From contig NC_079312.1 of the NCBI RefSeq assembly GCF_029931775.1, forward strand, positions 14,081,821 to 14,145,820: a stretch of DNA of 64,000 nt, in the 5' to 3' direction. This document shows positions 11,641 through 22,508 of this stretch, piece after piece. The translations under genes were made by a program, and so were the position numbers. Every line of letters starts with the position of its first letter. Position 1 is the first letter of the stretch. Below the pieces are notes generated by a model. The model was given only the letters and a program-made list of their open reading frames with translations. It did no database searches and was not told the origin of the DNA. The stretch comes from Euleptes europaea. Taxonomy: Eukaryota > Chordata > Lepidosauria > Squamata > Sphaerodactylidae.

Positions 11641-11741
11641 TAGGGGAGGCAAAGTTTTGTATTCTTGCCTCGGGTACAAAATTAGCTAGTTGTGGCTCTG
11701 TTTTAGCTAAAGACATCAGGAATAGAACCCGGGGTCTTCCT

Positions 11742-12240
11742 AGAGTTGCCATCCTCCAGGTGGTGGTTGGAGATCTCCTGTTGTTACAATGGATCTCCAG
11801 GAGAGACAGAGATCAGTGGACAGGGAGACGTTTTTCTCCCTCTCCCATAATACTAGAACACGGGGTCACCTGCTAAAGCTGGAGGGTGAGAGATTCAAAA
11901 CAGATAAAAGGAAGTATTCTTTCACACAACGCATAGTTAAACTGTGGAACTCCCTGCCCCAGGATGTGGTGATGGCTGCCAGCTTGGAGGGCTTTAAGAG
12001 GGGAGTGGACATATTCATGGAGGAAAGGGGTATTCATGGCTATTAGTTAGAACGGATACTAGTCATGCTACATACATTCTTATGTTCTTATCAGTTTCCC
12101 TGGAGAAAATGGCCGCTTTGGAAGGTGGACTCTAAGGCTTTATACCCCATTTAAATCCCTCCCCTCACCAAACCCCACCCTCCTCAGGCTCCCCCCCCCC
12201 AACATCTCCAGGTATTTTCCAACTTGGAGTTGGCAACCCT
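11742..12240 (+). repeat. GTTGCCA-family MITE interrupted by a CR1-like LINE
   Basis: The outer ends are AGAGTTGCCATCCTCC and GAGTTGGCAACCCTA. Inside, at about 11812-12088, is the 3' end of a CR1-like LINE. It encodes the characteristic C-terminal end (NTRTRGHLLKLEGERF, RKYSFTQRIVKLWNSLPQ, DVVMAASLEGFKRG) and finishes TTCTTATGTTCTTA. Short ATCAG-containing flanks are consistent with a target duplication. A second MITE copy follows at 12237-12409. Confidence 0.65.
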
Positions 12241-12509
12241 ATCTCCAGACAATCAAGGTAGGTTCCCCTGGAGAAAATGGTTGCTTTGGAAGGTTGACTT
12301 TATGGCATTATGCCCTGCTGAGATCCCTTCCCTCTTCAAACCCACCCTTCTCAGGCTCGACCACAAAATCTCCAGGTATTTCCCAAACCAGAACTGGCAA
12401 CCTTAGATCTTCCACATGCAAAGCAGGTGGTCTGAGACAAAGCGACCCACAGCCTCTGCATGTTCTTCAAATCTTTGAACATGCACATGCTCTGCCAATG
12501 TATCTAAAA

Positions 12510-12672
12510 CCACCATGGTATATTAGAGTGTTAGACTAGGATCTGGAGACCCAGGTTCAAATCCCTACTTGCCATGATGGAAGCTTGCTAGGTGACCTTA
12601 GGTGACTTTAGGCCAATCACTCTGTCTCAGTCTAACCTATCTCACAGGGCTGTTGTAGGGATAAAATGGATG
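12510..12672 (+). repeat. MIR-type SINE
   Basis: The head TAGAGTGTTAGACTAGGATC and the B box GGTTCAAATCCC are followed by the MIR-like core (GGTGACTTTAGGCCAATCAC, CTATCTCACAGGGCTGTTGT). Confidence 0.7.
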
Positions 12673-12674
12673 AA

Positions 12675-13040
12675 GGAAGAATGATGTATACCTGCCAGGT
12701 CTCAGCAGGTTGGTGGGTGCCAGGTGGGGGGAATGGGGGGGGGATTGGCATCCCCTCTGGCTTCCCAATGTCACTTCCAGTTTGGGCAAGAAGTGACATC
12801 ACAAAGCCAGGGAGAAGTCCCCACCTCCCAAAATTTCATGCAGGTTGCTATGCTTGGGTCTGCAACTCTGTAACACCGCCCTATGCACCTTGGAGAAAGT
12901 GTGGATAAAAATGCCCTGAAATGTACTAAATACACTAAATAATGCAAAGCTGCAATCCAAAACACATTCAGAGGGACTTTTCTCAGAGAAAACATGCCTA
13001 GATATCAGCAGACTAGCACGGCATATATTGAAGGCGTGGA
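12675..13040. other. Unassigned repetitive interval
   Basis: GTCACTTCCAGTTTGGGCAA and GAAGTGACATCAC echo the CACTTCTGG/AAGTGATGTCAC repeats elsewhere (about 1765, 2945 and 35985). No gene is seen. Confidence 0.4.
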
Positions 13041-13049
13041 GACAGATCA

Positions 13050-13170
13050 CAATGGATAGGCATGTTAGTCTGTCACAAGCAGTAGAAAAGAGCAAGAGTC
13101 CAGTAGCACCTTCGAGACTAACAAAATTTCTGGTGGGGTATTGAGTTTTGTGAGCCACAGCTGTGTTATC
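13050..13170 (+). repeat. Single arm of the AGCACCTTAAAGACTAACAA retroposon
   Basis: GGATAGGCATGTTAGTCTGT, then AGAAAAGAGCAAGAGTCCAG, AGCACCTTCGAGACTAACAA and a degenerate GTGAGCCACAGCT. This is one unpaired arm of the family that forms palindromes at 17446, 23672 and 55302. Confidence 0.65.
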
Positions 13171-13174
13171 TTTC

Positions 13175-14120
13175 TACATGCAGAAACCTTTAAGATTTAT
13201 TTTTTTCAGATGGGGGAATCCTTCTTTTCTGACATGTTATCTTTTTACATTCAAGAATGTTTGAGCGTTGTTGTGTGTTTTTTTTTAAAAATGGGGGAGA
13301 CATTCCCTATGGGGTGCTTCATAAATCAGATGTGACTTGACTTCAACAATTAAATTAAATTAAAAACGGTATCCCATGGATTTTGTTCATCTTTTAGTTG
13401 AGGTAGTCAGAACTGTCAGTCTTGAGCGAAAATGGACCAATAGTCTGACTCAATGTACGGCAGCTCTTTTGTTAAAACACAATTTGCCATACAATGTAAT
13501 CCCAGCTAAAGACATCCCCCCCACCCCATCAACTCCAACATCCATGAAAAGGTTAAAACGATGGAGGTCAATTGTAATTCCTAGGGAGAAACCGGAAATG
13601 TGGGACAACATGTAGATTGTGACTTGCTTCCTTGGCAAAAACACTCCCTCTAAGCGCAGGATAGGGAGCAGAGATGTGCATTTAGGGGTTAAATCCATTG
13701 AGCAGCCCCTAGACTAGAGAGACAGCTAGAAATGTGAGAAAGGAGGCGCAGGTCTTTGCAAAGGCTGGTTGGAAACTGGATTATGCATTTCTTCCTTTAG
13801 CTTTGGGAAGGGGGGGCGAGGCACAAACTGCACTGGCCCAGTTTTCCAATCCAGGGGGGGTGGAGCAGTGCCTACCCTGCAGGGAGAGAGGTGAGTGAAA
13901 GGGGGGGTATCTTCAAGAAGGGAGCAATGGATAAAAATTGCAGGAGAGGTGGGAAGAACTGGATATAGAATCGCAACATCAAGGCCAGGCAGCCTCTTTT
14001 CCAAAGCTGGAAGTCATTCATGAGAAAACTCCAAAGTGCCCACATTCACACGTTCCAGGTTGCCGGGGTTTGAATGGGTCTCTCTGGTTTGTCCTTTAAC
14101 AGCCGACTGAGACGCTGCAA
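13175..14120. other. Interval without supported genes
   Basis: A/T and G-rich low-complexity sequence. Short ORFs on both strands (for example near 13376-13615 and 13726-14004) show no domain or family resemblance. Confidence 0.4.
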
Positions 14121-14124
14121 TTGT

Positions 14125-14560
14125 CTGCAGAACTGCCCAGTTTTGTGGCGCTTTAAAGATGAACAGATTTGTCAGAGCTTAAATTCTTGTGAGTTACAGC
14201 CTGCATTCTCGGATGCCTGAAGCAGATTCACAGCAAGAGCTGTGTTTGTCTGGGAGGGAAACCTATGCATTAAAAGCCTATGACATGCAAGAGGTACCGT
14301 TTGCAATATTTATGTACAAAACTCAGAAGTATGCAAAGCTCAGGGACTGTTTGCAACAGATGGAATTGCTGTTTTGGTAACATCTCCCCCCCACCCGCAC
14401 CCCAAGCTTTCTGCTGTGAATAGTGTCTATAAAAGCACTTAGTGGATATACGCTCCAGTGCATCTGATGAAGTGAGCTCTGACTCATGAGTGTGTAGGTT
14501 GGAATACATTTTGTTGGTCTTTAAGATGCTACTGGACTCCTGATTCTGTCACTTTCGTAG
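14125..14560. repeat. Diverged inverted pair of the same retroposon
   Basis: The left arm (about 14135-14215) reads GTGGCGCTTTAAAGATGAAC...GTGAGTTACAGCC. The right arm (about 14455-14555) reads GCATCTGATGAAGTGAGC...TTGGTCTTTAAGATGCTACT. Together they are an old, inverted, widely spaced copy of the family at 23672. The ribozyme-like core is only partly kept: CTGATGAAG is present, the GAAA is lost. Confidence 0.55.
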
Positions 14561-14794
14561 GATTGCCAACAGTCTGGAGAAAAATTGTCCCGCCCCTTTA
14601 ATAGTCTTAATGGGATGTTATAGACCAGTAGATGTTGTTTACCATCATTCTGTGTCAAGCTATGCCTGCTTATTTCTGCACACCAAGCCTTGTTTAAAGG
14701 GACCCTTTTCATCAGATTGTTGGCCAGCCTACATACTCACTACAACAAACAAACTTGCTGGCCTCTTGTCTATCACTGTGGTCGGGGAAAGTGT

Positions 14795-14990
14795 TCTCAA
14801 GTGCGGTGGACTCATGGTGGCCCTGTAGCATTTTCAAGGCAAAGAGGCGGTTTTGACCATGGCCTGCCTCCTGCATAGCAACCCTGCACTTCCTTGGTGG
14901 TCTCCCATCCAAGTACTAACCGGGGCCAACTTTGGTTAGCTTCCAAGATCTGACGAGATCGAGCTAGCCCGGGCCATCCTAGGCAGGGCT
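14795..14990 (-). repeat. 5S-rRNA-headed SINE
   Basis: On the minus strand the head reads GATCTCGTCAGATCTTGGAA, then GGTTAGTACTTGGATGGGAG and ACCACCAAGG, a clear 5S rRNA derivative. The body shared with 56080 follows. The head is mutated and joined to a non-5S tail, so it is a SINE. Confidence 0.75.
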
Positions 14991-15145
14991 TGTCTATCAA
15001 CAGAGCAAGGAAAAGGAGCCACCCAACAGAGAGGTTTCTACATACTCCAAGGACCATGCAAGATTTAAGAAAAAAATCTTATTTGTAAATAGAAGAAGAA
15101 ACATCCTCCCCTGATGAGGAGTGAGCAGGTAACTGAGAGCTAGCG

Positions 15146-15462
15146 AGCTGTAGTGGTCAGGAGCCGTGGTTTGGAGTGGTGAAGTCTGATCAGGAGAACC
15201 GGGTTTGATTCCCCACTCCTCCACATGAGCGGCGGACGCTAATCTGGGGAACCGGATTTGTTTCCCCACTCCTACGCATGAAGCCAGCTGGGTGACTGTG
15301 GGCTAGTCACAGTTCTCTTAGAACTCTCTCAGCCCCACCTACCTCTCAGGGAGTATGTTGCAGGGAGAGGAAGGGAAGGAGATTGTAAGCCAGTTTGATT
15401 CTTCCTTAAGTGGTAGAGAAAGTCGGCATGTGAAAACCAACTCTTCTTCCTCTTCCTCCTCC
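15146..15462 (+). repeat. MIR/CORE-type tRNA SINE, near full length
   Basis: The head CTGTAGTGGTCAGGAGC, two GATTCCCCACTCC-like B-box segments, the core GTGACTGTGGGCTAGTCAC, CCCCACCTACCTCTCAGGG and the end AAAACCAACTCTTC with a pyrimidine tail. Confidence 0.75.
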
Positions 15463-16054
15463 ACATACGGTATATTCCAGCCTGCCAGTTGAGTCTTTTC
15501 CCCCTTTAATCTTAGGCCCTGTCAGTTGCCATCCATAACACAGGAACAAACGAGGGCAGTTGCGTGTCAATTAAAAATATGGTTTTGGATGGGAAAATTG
15601 GCCAGCTGAAACCCCTTGCAATTTATACCATGCTGGTGGAGATTCATATTAATGCCACAGAGAAACACACAAACTGCAGGTCACTCAGGGTCTCTAAGAG
15701 ACGTGAAGCATCTGTCCCCAGAGTTCAGCAGTTGTAAGCTTGTTGATTCCAAACTTTGCAGTCCTTTACAGGTCTCGGCTTGCAGGGGTTATACACCACC
15801 GTATCCTGCTTCTCAGGTGGCAGGGATTTCTGAGTTACTGAACACTTGAAAAGTGATGAAAAGTTCCCTGCCTTTAGAAAGCTAGTAAGTCAGGAAGCGC
15901 CACAATATTTGCGAAAACAGAGGTATGGGTTGCGCTGGCTAAGGTGGGCTGTTCCCTTCTCTGCCATGTGGGTTTTCTTTTTCCCTCAGAGCCGAAGCCC
16001 GTGTCTCTTCGCCGGGGGACCCCTTTGCCCACCTCCTGCTGTTTACAAGCGGAC

Positions 16055-16080
16055 GGCCATTTTGCAAGAGGTTCTCGCAG
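16055..16080 (+). promoter_or_regulatory. YY1-like motif upstream of SCAN gene 2
   Basis: GACGGCCATTTTGCAAGAG resembles a YY1 site (GGCCATTTT core), about 80 bp upstream of the start codon at 16153. YY1 sites commonly sit in TATA-less promoters of zinc-finger genes. The transcription start is not visible, so this is inference. Confidence 0.3.
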
Positions 16081-16152
16081 CGGTTGTGTGCTTGGTTCAA
16101 AACGGAGCCCTTCAGAAGCCGGACGTTCCCTCTTTCCCATTTGAACGGAGCG

Positions 16153-16944
16153 ATGGAGACCTTGAGCGTGGAGGTGAACATGTCCGTGGAGGAGGGGGCG
16201 ACGGTGGCCACGCAGCTGGAAAATGCCCCCAGCTTCAAATTATGGGCAGAGTTGGAGGGAGCAAAGCCCCCCCACAGTTTACACGTAGGGAGCATTGGAG
16301 AGTTGCAGACGGTGGCAATTCCACATCAGATAAAATGTGAAGCAGAGGAAGGGACGTTGCAGGAACGCTGGGAGGCCCAGTTGCAGGAGTTCCTGAAGAC
16401 GCTGCAGGCCCCGGACTCAGGATGGGCGAACCCACGCTCGGCCGATAAACCCACACCGTGGGAGGACACCAAGGCTTTCCTGGCCTCCTTTGAGACAGTC
16501 GCGTGGGCATGCCAGTGGCCTCGTGACAAGTGGGTGACCTTCCTCCTGCCGGCCCTCAGCGGAGAAGCCGAGCAGGCCTTCAGCAACCTCAGTGCCCGAG
16601 ACAGAGAGGATTATGGGAAAGTGAAGGCGGCCATCTTGCAAAGAGAGGCCGCCGCCAGGGAGAGGCAGCGTCAGCACTTCAGGCAGTTCCGCTACCGGGA
16701 GGCGCAGGGGCCGAGAGCGGCTTATGGCCAACTCCGGGAACTTTGCCATCGGTGGCTGAAAGCTGAAAGACGCACCAAGGAAGAGATCTTGGAGCTGCTG
16801 GTTCTGGAACAGTTCCTGGCCGTCCTGCCCCAGGAAATGCAGAGCTGGGTCCGGGAACGTGGTCCGGAGACCTGTATCCAGGCAGTGGCCTTGGCAGAGG
16901 ATTTCCTGGTAAGGCAGATGGACCCTACAAGACTAAAAGAGCAG
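16153..16944 (+). CDS. SCAN-zinc-finger gene 2, exon 1 (SCAN domain)
   Basis: A 264-codon exon starting [10 protein letters not shown]. The frame is open upstream to 16084, but this methionine aligns with the paralogue at 1475. Residues about 100-163 ([40 protein letters not shown]) precede the SCAN core at about 174-257 ([49 protein letters not shown]). The exon ends LKEQ at GAGCAG followed by GTGAGA, phase 0. SCAN domains mediate homo- and heterodimerisation between zinc-finger factors. The segment before SCAN still resembles the N-lobe of the retroelement capsid from which SCAN arose; mammalian SCAN proteins generally keep only the C-lobe. Confidence 0.88.
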
Positions 16945-17141
16945 GTGAGAGGGTTTGTATGTGCTATTTTAGGGTTTTTTCCCCCCATAAGACTGAGACA
17001 ACGTTTTGCTTCCTTGGCTTTTTGTGTTTGTTGCATTGTGGGAAATCCACTGGTGCCAGGTTGTTTGAAGGGATTAAATGCACCAGAGGTTCAATTTCAA
17101 CCATCTAGAGTTTGTTCCCCACCAACTTATTTATTTAAGAA

Positions 17142-17360
17142 AGAGTTGGTTTTTATACCCTGCTTTTCTCTACCTTACAATTGCCTTCCCATCCCCTCCC
17201 CGTAACAGGCACCTTGTGAGGTAGGTGGGGCTGAGAGAATTCTGAGAGAACTGTGACTGGCCCAAGGCCACCCAGCAGGATTCATGTGGAGGAGTGGGGA
17301 AACCAACCTGGTTCATCAGATTAGAATCTGCTGCTCTTAACCGCTGCACCACGCTGGCTC
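17142..17360 (-). repeat. MIR/CORE-type SINE in intron 1 of gene 2
   Basis: On the minus strand it reads GAGCCAGCGTGGTGCAGCGG through GTGGCCTTGGGCCAGTCAC and CCCCACCTACCTCACAAGG to AAAACCAACTCTTTC. The second internal half is missing. Confidence 0.7.
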
Positions 17361-17445
17361 TCATTTTCTTCATTTATACCTGGCCTTTCCACCAGGGATC
17401 CAAAGTGTCTTATGTTGTTTTCCTCTCCTCCATGGAGATCGATCA

Positions 17446-17640
17446 CTACGGGTAGCCCTGTTAGTCTGTCAATAGCAGTAGAAAAGAGCAAGAGTCCAGT
17501 AGCACCTTAAAGACTAACAAAATTTCTGGCAGAGTATGAGCTTTCGCGAGCCTTAGCATATCTGTGGGTCACGAAAGCTCATACCCTGCCAGAAGTTTTG
17601 TTAGTCTTTAAGGTGTTACTCGTCTCTTGCTCTTTTCTAC
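17446..17640. repeat. Palindromic retroposon, diverged
   Basis: The left arm GGGTAGCCCTGTTAGTCTGT...AGCACCTTAAAGACTAACAA is mirrored by TTGTTAGTCTTTAAGGTG and CTCTTGCTCTTTTCTACT. CCTCTCCTCCAT flanks lie near both ends (about 17424 and 17642), suggesting a target duplication. The middle keeps GTCACGAAAGCTCATACCC, the 3' half of the ribozyme-like core seen at 55424. Confidence 0.65.
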
Positions 17641-17815
17641 TCCTCTCCTCCATTTTATCCTAAACAGCCCTTTGAGGTAGATTAGGCCGAGAGTGTGTAA
17701 CTGGCTCCATCTCCTTGCTACTAGCCATGGTGACTAAAGGGAACTTCCACGTCCAGAGGCAGTCAGCCTCCGAAATATCAGTGCCAGGAAGCAGCATCAA
17801 GGGAAGGCCTCAGCC

Positions 17816-18024
17816 TAGGATTGCCAACCTCCAGGTGTTAGCTGAAGATCTCCTACCATTACAACTGATCTCCAGCCAACAGAGATCAGTTCACCAGGAG
17901 AAAACTGCTGCTTTGGCAATTGAACTCTATGGCGTTGAAGTCCCTCCCCTCCCCAAACCCCGCCCTCCTCAGGCTCCACCCCAAAAACCTACCGCTGGTG
18001 GCAAAGAGGGACCTGGCAACCCAA
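17816..18024 (+). repeat. GTTGCCA-family MITE-like repeat
   Basis: From AGGATTGCCAACCTCCAGG to GGGACCTGGCAACCC, with internal GATCTCCAGCCAACAGAGAT. The inverted ends are the same as in the other copies. Confidence 0.6.
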
Positions 18025-18159
18025 CCTTGGCCTCTATGCCCCGTTTGTTGGCCCTACTAGTCAACTGATTGGTGAGAAACAGATGCTTTATCAGGTGGGC
18101 CACTGGTTTGATTCTGAGGGACTCTTCTTATGTTCCTGTGCTCTTCTCCCACATCCCAG

Positions 18160-18238
18160 GTTCCACCATCCCCCATCTGGACCCAGCACCTCTGCAGGGA
18201 TGCCAAGCAAGAGCAAGCTGAAGAGGCAACATCACTGG
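18160..18238 (+). CDS. SCAN-zinc-finger gene 2, exon 2 (linker exon)
   Basis: A 79-nt exon between a good acceptor (CTTCTCCCACATCCCAG) and a good donor (CACTGG then GTAAGG), too short to show as an ORF. It enters in phase 0, as exon 1 requires, and leaves in phase 1. Joined to the exon at 19210 it makes the codon GGA and continues GDAQTFDD. The peptide begins VPPSPIWTQH and ends EEATSLG, acidic and without a known domain. Like the linker exon of gene 1, it starts with VP. Confidence 0.75.
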
Positions 18239-18330
18239 GTAAGGATTCATCGGTATCTAAATCACTGAGTAATGGGAATTCCTGACCATGCTGTCAAGTG
18301 AAGGTTGGTTGCTAATGGGGGGATCCCAGA

Positions 18331-18762
18331 TGAACATACGTGAAGCTGCCTTGTACTGAATCAGACTACTGGTCCGCCAAGATCAGTATTATCTTCCCTG
18401 ACCAGCAGCTGCTCTCCAGGGTCTCAGGCAGAGGTCTTTCACATCACCTACTGAAGCGGTCTCTGCTGTTCAGTGAATTAGCCCCTAGAATGAATCCCTG
18501 TCGGAATCCAGGGAAACCACTCTTCTGGCTGCTTACCAAGGAACAGCGAAGGGTATCAGTAGATGTTTTCAGCAAGAGCAGCTCAGGGTGCTCTCAATAG
18601 GAGAGATGACAAAATGTGCAAACATGAAGCAAAAATAGGGCTCTCAGTTAACTGGGCCCATGACACGACTGCTTGATCCTTTTAACTGGAGATGTCAGGG
18701 ATTTAACCTGGAACCTTCCGCGTGCAGAGCAGAGGCTCTTCCACTGAGACAAAGCCCCACCC
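18331..18762 (-). repeat. tRNA-Ala-like SINE, interrupted
   Basis: 18331-18450 is the 3' body and about 18665-18762 the tRNA-like head, read on the minus strand. About 200 bp of unassigned sequence separates them. Confidence 0.55.
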
Positions 18763-18899
18763 TAACGTTATCTGATGTTTATGCAGCTAGAAGATGCTTA
18801 CTTCATGGTCCTGGACCACTAGAGGACATTTCTTCAGCGATGAGACTGGGATGGAGACTCTGTTCCTGCTCTGCATCCCGAAGCCTTTTTTTTGTTGGC

Positions 18900-19181
18900 G
18901 AGTGTATCTGGGACTGTGGCTCAGTGGTAGAGCATCTGCTTGGCATGCAGAAGGTTCCAGGTTCCTCAGTGGCTATAGACCTGGTGAGTAAAGGGAACCT
19001 CCATGGCCAGAGGCAGTCAATCCCTGAATAACAGTCCTTGGAAGCAATACCAAGGGAAAGCTGTGGTCCCTGTGCGCTGTTCGTTAGCCCTCCAGGGCCA
19101 TTGGTGAGCCACTGTGTGAATCTAAATGCAGGACTAGATGGACCACCGGTCCAATCCAGCAGGGCTTTTCTTATGTTCTTA
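18900..19181 (+). repeat. tRNA-Ala-like SINE next to the zinc-finger exon acceptor
   Basis: The head is GTGGCTCAGTGGTAGAGCAT, followed by CTTGGCATGCAGAAGG and a CR1-like tail ending TCCAGCAGGGCTTTTC, TTATGTTCTTA. It ends about 28 nt before the exon 3 acceptor of gene 2. Confidence 0.7.
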
Positions 19182-19209
19182 CATGTAGCTTCACTGTTTT
19201 TTCCTGCAG

Positions 19210-20249
19210 GAGATGCACAGACCTTTGACGATAGATTTCAGCAGGACAATCAAGAGCAAGTGGAATCGAGACTCGCACGGCTAGGAGGAAACCAAGTTTT
19301 TCAGTGTCATGGTGAGAGTGAATTAGAGAGTGAAAAGGAAGGTCTGGTGGGTAAAGCCCTTTCCACTGCAGAAGGAAAATGTGATCAGACAGGAACCAGA
19401 ACATGCCAAAACATCCACCTTTCTGGAAGAAGCTTCAGATGGAGCTCAGATCTCCGAGTGCATGAGTGTACCCGATCGGGCGGAACATATAAATGCACCA
19501 AGTATGGGAAAATTTTCGGTCAGAAGGAAGCCCTTAAGAGAAACGAGAGAACTCACCCAGGAGAGAAACCGTTCAAATGCTCATTGTGTCCAAAGAGTTT
19601 CACGAATGGCTCCAGCCTTATCGTGCATGAGCGAATCCACAAAGGGAAGAAGTCGTACAAGTGTTCAGCGTGCGAGAAGAGCTTCGGCCGCAAGGGGACA
19701 CTCATCATACATGAAAATCTCCACGCGGCAGGGAAACTGTATAAGTGCTTTGGGTGTCCCAAAAGCTTTGCCGACTGCTCCAACCTCGTTGCCCACGAGC
19801 AAATTCACCGAGGAGAGAAACCTTACAAATGTTCAAACTGTGGGAAAGGTTTCAGCCAGAAGGGAACCCTTAGAACGCATGAAAAAATCCACTTTGGAGA
19901 GGGACCTTTCAAATGTTTGGAATGTGGGAAGAACTTCTGCAGAGCCACGAAACTGAGGGACCACCAGAGAATCCACACAGGAGAGAAACCATATCGGTGT
20001 TCAACATGTCAGAAAAGTTTCACCGATGGCTCCAACCTCAGTAGGCATGAGAGAGTTCACACGGGAGAGAAGCAGTTTATATGCTCTGAGTGTGGGAAAA
20101 GCTTCAATCAGAAGGGAAACCTGCTGATACATGAGAGGATCCACACCGGAGAGAAGCCGTTCAAGTGTGCAGCGTGTGGGAAGAGCTTCAGTCAGAAAGG
20201 AAACCTTGCAAAACATGAAAGAACTCATGCTGGGAGGGACACATTATAA
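19210..20249 (+). CDS. SCAN-zinc-finger gene 2, exon 3 (C2H2 array)
   Basis: The acceptor TTTTTTCCTGCAG precedes GAGATGCACAG. With the phase-1 exon 2 the frame continues as GDAQTFDD. After an acidic linker come one remnant and one degenerate finger (YKCTKYGKIF: second cysteine and one histidine replaced). Eight intact C2H2 fingers then follow, from FKCSLCPKSFTNG to FKCAACGKSFSQKG, joined by TGEKP-type linkers in part. The frame ends TAA at 20249. Three exons sum to 1911 nt, 636 codons plus stop. It is expected to be a sequence-specific nuclear DNA-binding protein. Neither KRAB nor any other effector domain is visible. Confidence 0.88.
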
Positions 20250-20443
20250 GTGCATGTGACGCTGAACTGTGCACAGGGTTGCTGTGTTTCAGCCTGACCC
20301 TACTGACATTGACATGGGGAAGTCCCTCTCATCTGCGTGGGCTTTATTTTCCAACTGGTCCTGCTGTGCCAGGACATCTCCCTAGGAATCGGCAGGGGTA
20401 GATTTTGTGCCATACAGGGAAAGTTCCTTTTCCCTGCACTGTA

Positions 20444-20449
20444 AATAAA
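20444..20449 (+). terminator. Poly(A) signal of gene 2
   Basis: AATAAA lies about 195 nt after the stop codon, in CTGTAAATAAAAAATAAG. It is a plausible cleavage signal for the zinc-finger transcript. Confidence 0.6.
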
Positions 20450-21580
20450 AAATAAGAAAATGAATATTAGTTATTCTTTTTAAAACACACACTCACACAC
20501 ACACACATGCTCAGAGGGGGGTTCACATGTCAAAACTGCTGGGCAGTAGATTTGGAATGGACAAAGGAAAATTCCTTTTCACACAACCCGTGTGCAGAAA
20601 CATATGAAACTCAGTGCCATGAGATGTAAAGGCTGCCAGTTTCATTGACTTTAAAATAGGGCTGCCAATCCCGTGGTAGCTCTAGGTAAGCAGTTTTACC
20701 ACAGAGTTTCTGACAATTCCTAGGGCTACTCTTCTAGGTACTCTATGGTGAGAACTCTATGACAGGAACTCTATGGTAAGAGTTTCCTGTAGGTAGAGAG
20801 GCTTTATTTTTCTCCCAGAATGCTGCCCCCACCAACACTCCTGCCAACCCTATTAATTCATGGAAGGGCAGTGTTGTCAACAGTTCTTAATCATGATAGC
20901 TCCTGTGATGGAGGCAGCTATTTTCCAAATGGGTGCTCCCTTTAGACACAAAATTGATGCCTACTGCCTTTCTCCAATGAAGCGGAGGAAAGCCAAGATT
21001 GGCTCTTTATTTTGGGAAATAAAAAAGAATACACATCAACTGGAACCATTTTGGAGATCACTAAAGGTATGTTTTTGACCAGGGTTAAGGCCGGAAACTT
21101 ACTTATTCACTGTTAATGTTTTACACTTCATGTCATACAGCTGAACTGTGGTGCTGCAAAACAGTATTTTAAAAGTTTAGTTCTTTTGAGAGCGCTTCAC
21201 AGCATCCTAAGTGTTTATAGGTCTGCTCTTGCTTTATGCTGTAACTTTACAGGAGCACAGAGATCTGACAAGATTGGGCTAGCATGGGCCATCCACGTCA
21301 GGTCTAGTGGTTGATAGAGGGGTAAGGAGAAGCCTGTGGCCTCATGTTGTGTGTCTGAGCCTTCTAGAGGCATTGAGTTCCCACAGAGCTTATGGTATGA
21401 TCCAGCAGAGATGCTCCTTTGTTCTTATTTTATTTGTTTTGCTGTTGTCCAGCATGTACAAAGTGTGCTAGAGCAATAAAAATATATATGAATAATAAAT
21501 CCATATACACTAAAACAACAGTGGATAATCAATAGAAGCATAAAAACAGAGGCGTTTTTTGTTGTTGTTGTTTTCTCGTT
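20450..21580. other. Interval without supported genes
   Basis: A (CA)n tract lies near 20487. AGATCTGACAAGATTGGGC at about 21260 is a 5S-SINE remnant. The rest is unassigned. Confidence 0.4.
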
Positions 21581-21766
21581 AAGTCGCAGCCAATTTATGG
21601 CAACCCAATAGGGTTTTCAAGGCAAGAGATGTTTGGAGGTGGTTTTCCATGGTCTACCTCTGCAGCGGGAAAGAGGGGGAAAGCCTTTCTGTTCTCCCTC
21701 AAATACTGGGCAGCATACCAGCAAATCAAGAGGGTAGAAAACACCAATTCTAGCAAGGTCACACCC

Positions 21767-22008
21767 AGCATGGTATAGTGGTTAAGAGCAGCGGACTCTA
21801 ATCTGGAGAACCAGGTTTGATTCCCCACTCCTCCTCCACATGAAGCCAGCTGGGTGTCCTTGGGCCAGTCGCAGTTCTCTCTGAACTCTCTCATCCCCAC
21901 CTACCTCACAGGGTGCCTTTTGTGGGGAGGAGAAGGCGATTCTAAGCTGGTTTAATTCTTCCTGAAGTGGTACAGAAAAGCAGCGTATAAAAACCAACTC
22001 TTCTTCTA
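21767..22008 (+). repeat. MIR/CORE-type SINE
   Basis: From CAGCATGGTATAGTGGTTAA through GATTCCCCACTCC and TGTCCTTGGGCCAGTC to AAAACCAACTCTTCTTC. The preceding 21575-21665 carries a BovB/5S-SINE tail (AAGTCGCAGCCAATTTATGG). Confidence 0.7.
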
Positions 22009-22508
22009 CCCCCCTTCCCCTCCAGAAAGCCAACTAGCAGAGCAGAAAGAGAACCGCACTGCCCTACTGATTGTGATGGTTGTCTGCAAACCTGGAGATG
22101 CATATCTTGTCCCTTTAATAGAGGCTTACTGGGTAGAAATAGGCAGCTGAAGCTTTTCATGGTCTGGAGGCAAATCATATCGCCTGTTAAATAATATCCC
22201 ATGAAGCCTCTATTAAGAGAGTGGGACTTTTTTCCCTTCAGGCAGTTGGAAGCCATCTTTACTATTCTGTTTCAGTTACTGATCGTATACTGCCTCTGTC
22301 CACAGAGGTTTTATTTGTATTTTTCATGAGTAATTGCTGACAAATCCAAAAGCCAAGTGTTAACTTTCACTAAGCCTCAAATCTAGATGAGATACACTGT
22401 GCCTGAACATGGGGACTTTTTTCAGTTACCGTGACTCATACCCATTGACAGACAGACACATCTTTGCCAGGGAAATAAGCTGTATTAAGCCAGTAGCTAT
22501 CATCTCAA

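Noticed and set aside
18905-18975. tRNA-Ala gene
   Set aside because: The A and B boxes are SINE promoter remnants. The cloverleaf cannot close, and the same sequence recurs at many places with the same non-tRNA tail.
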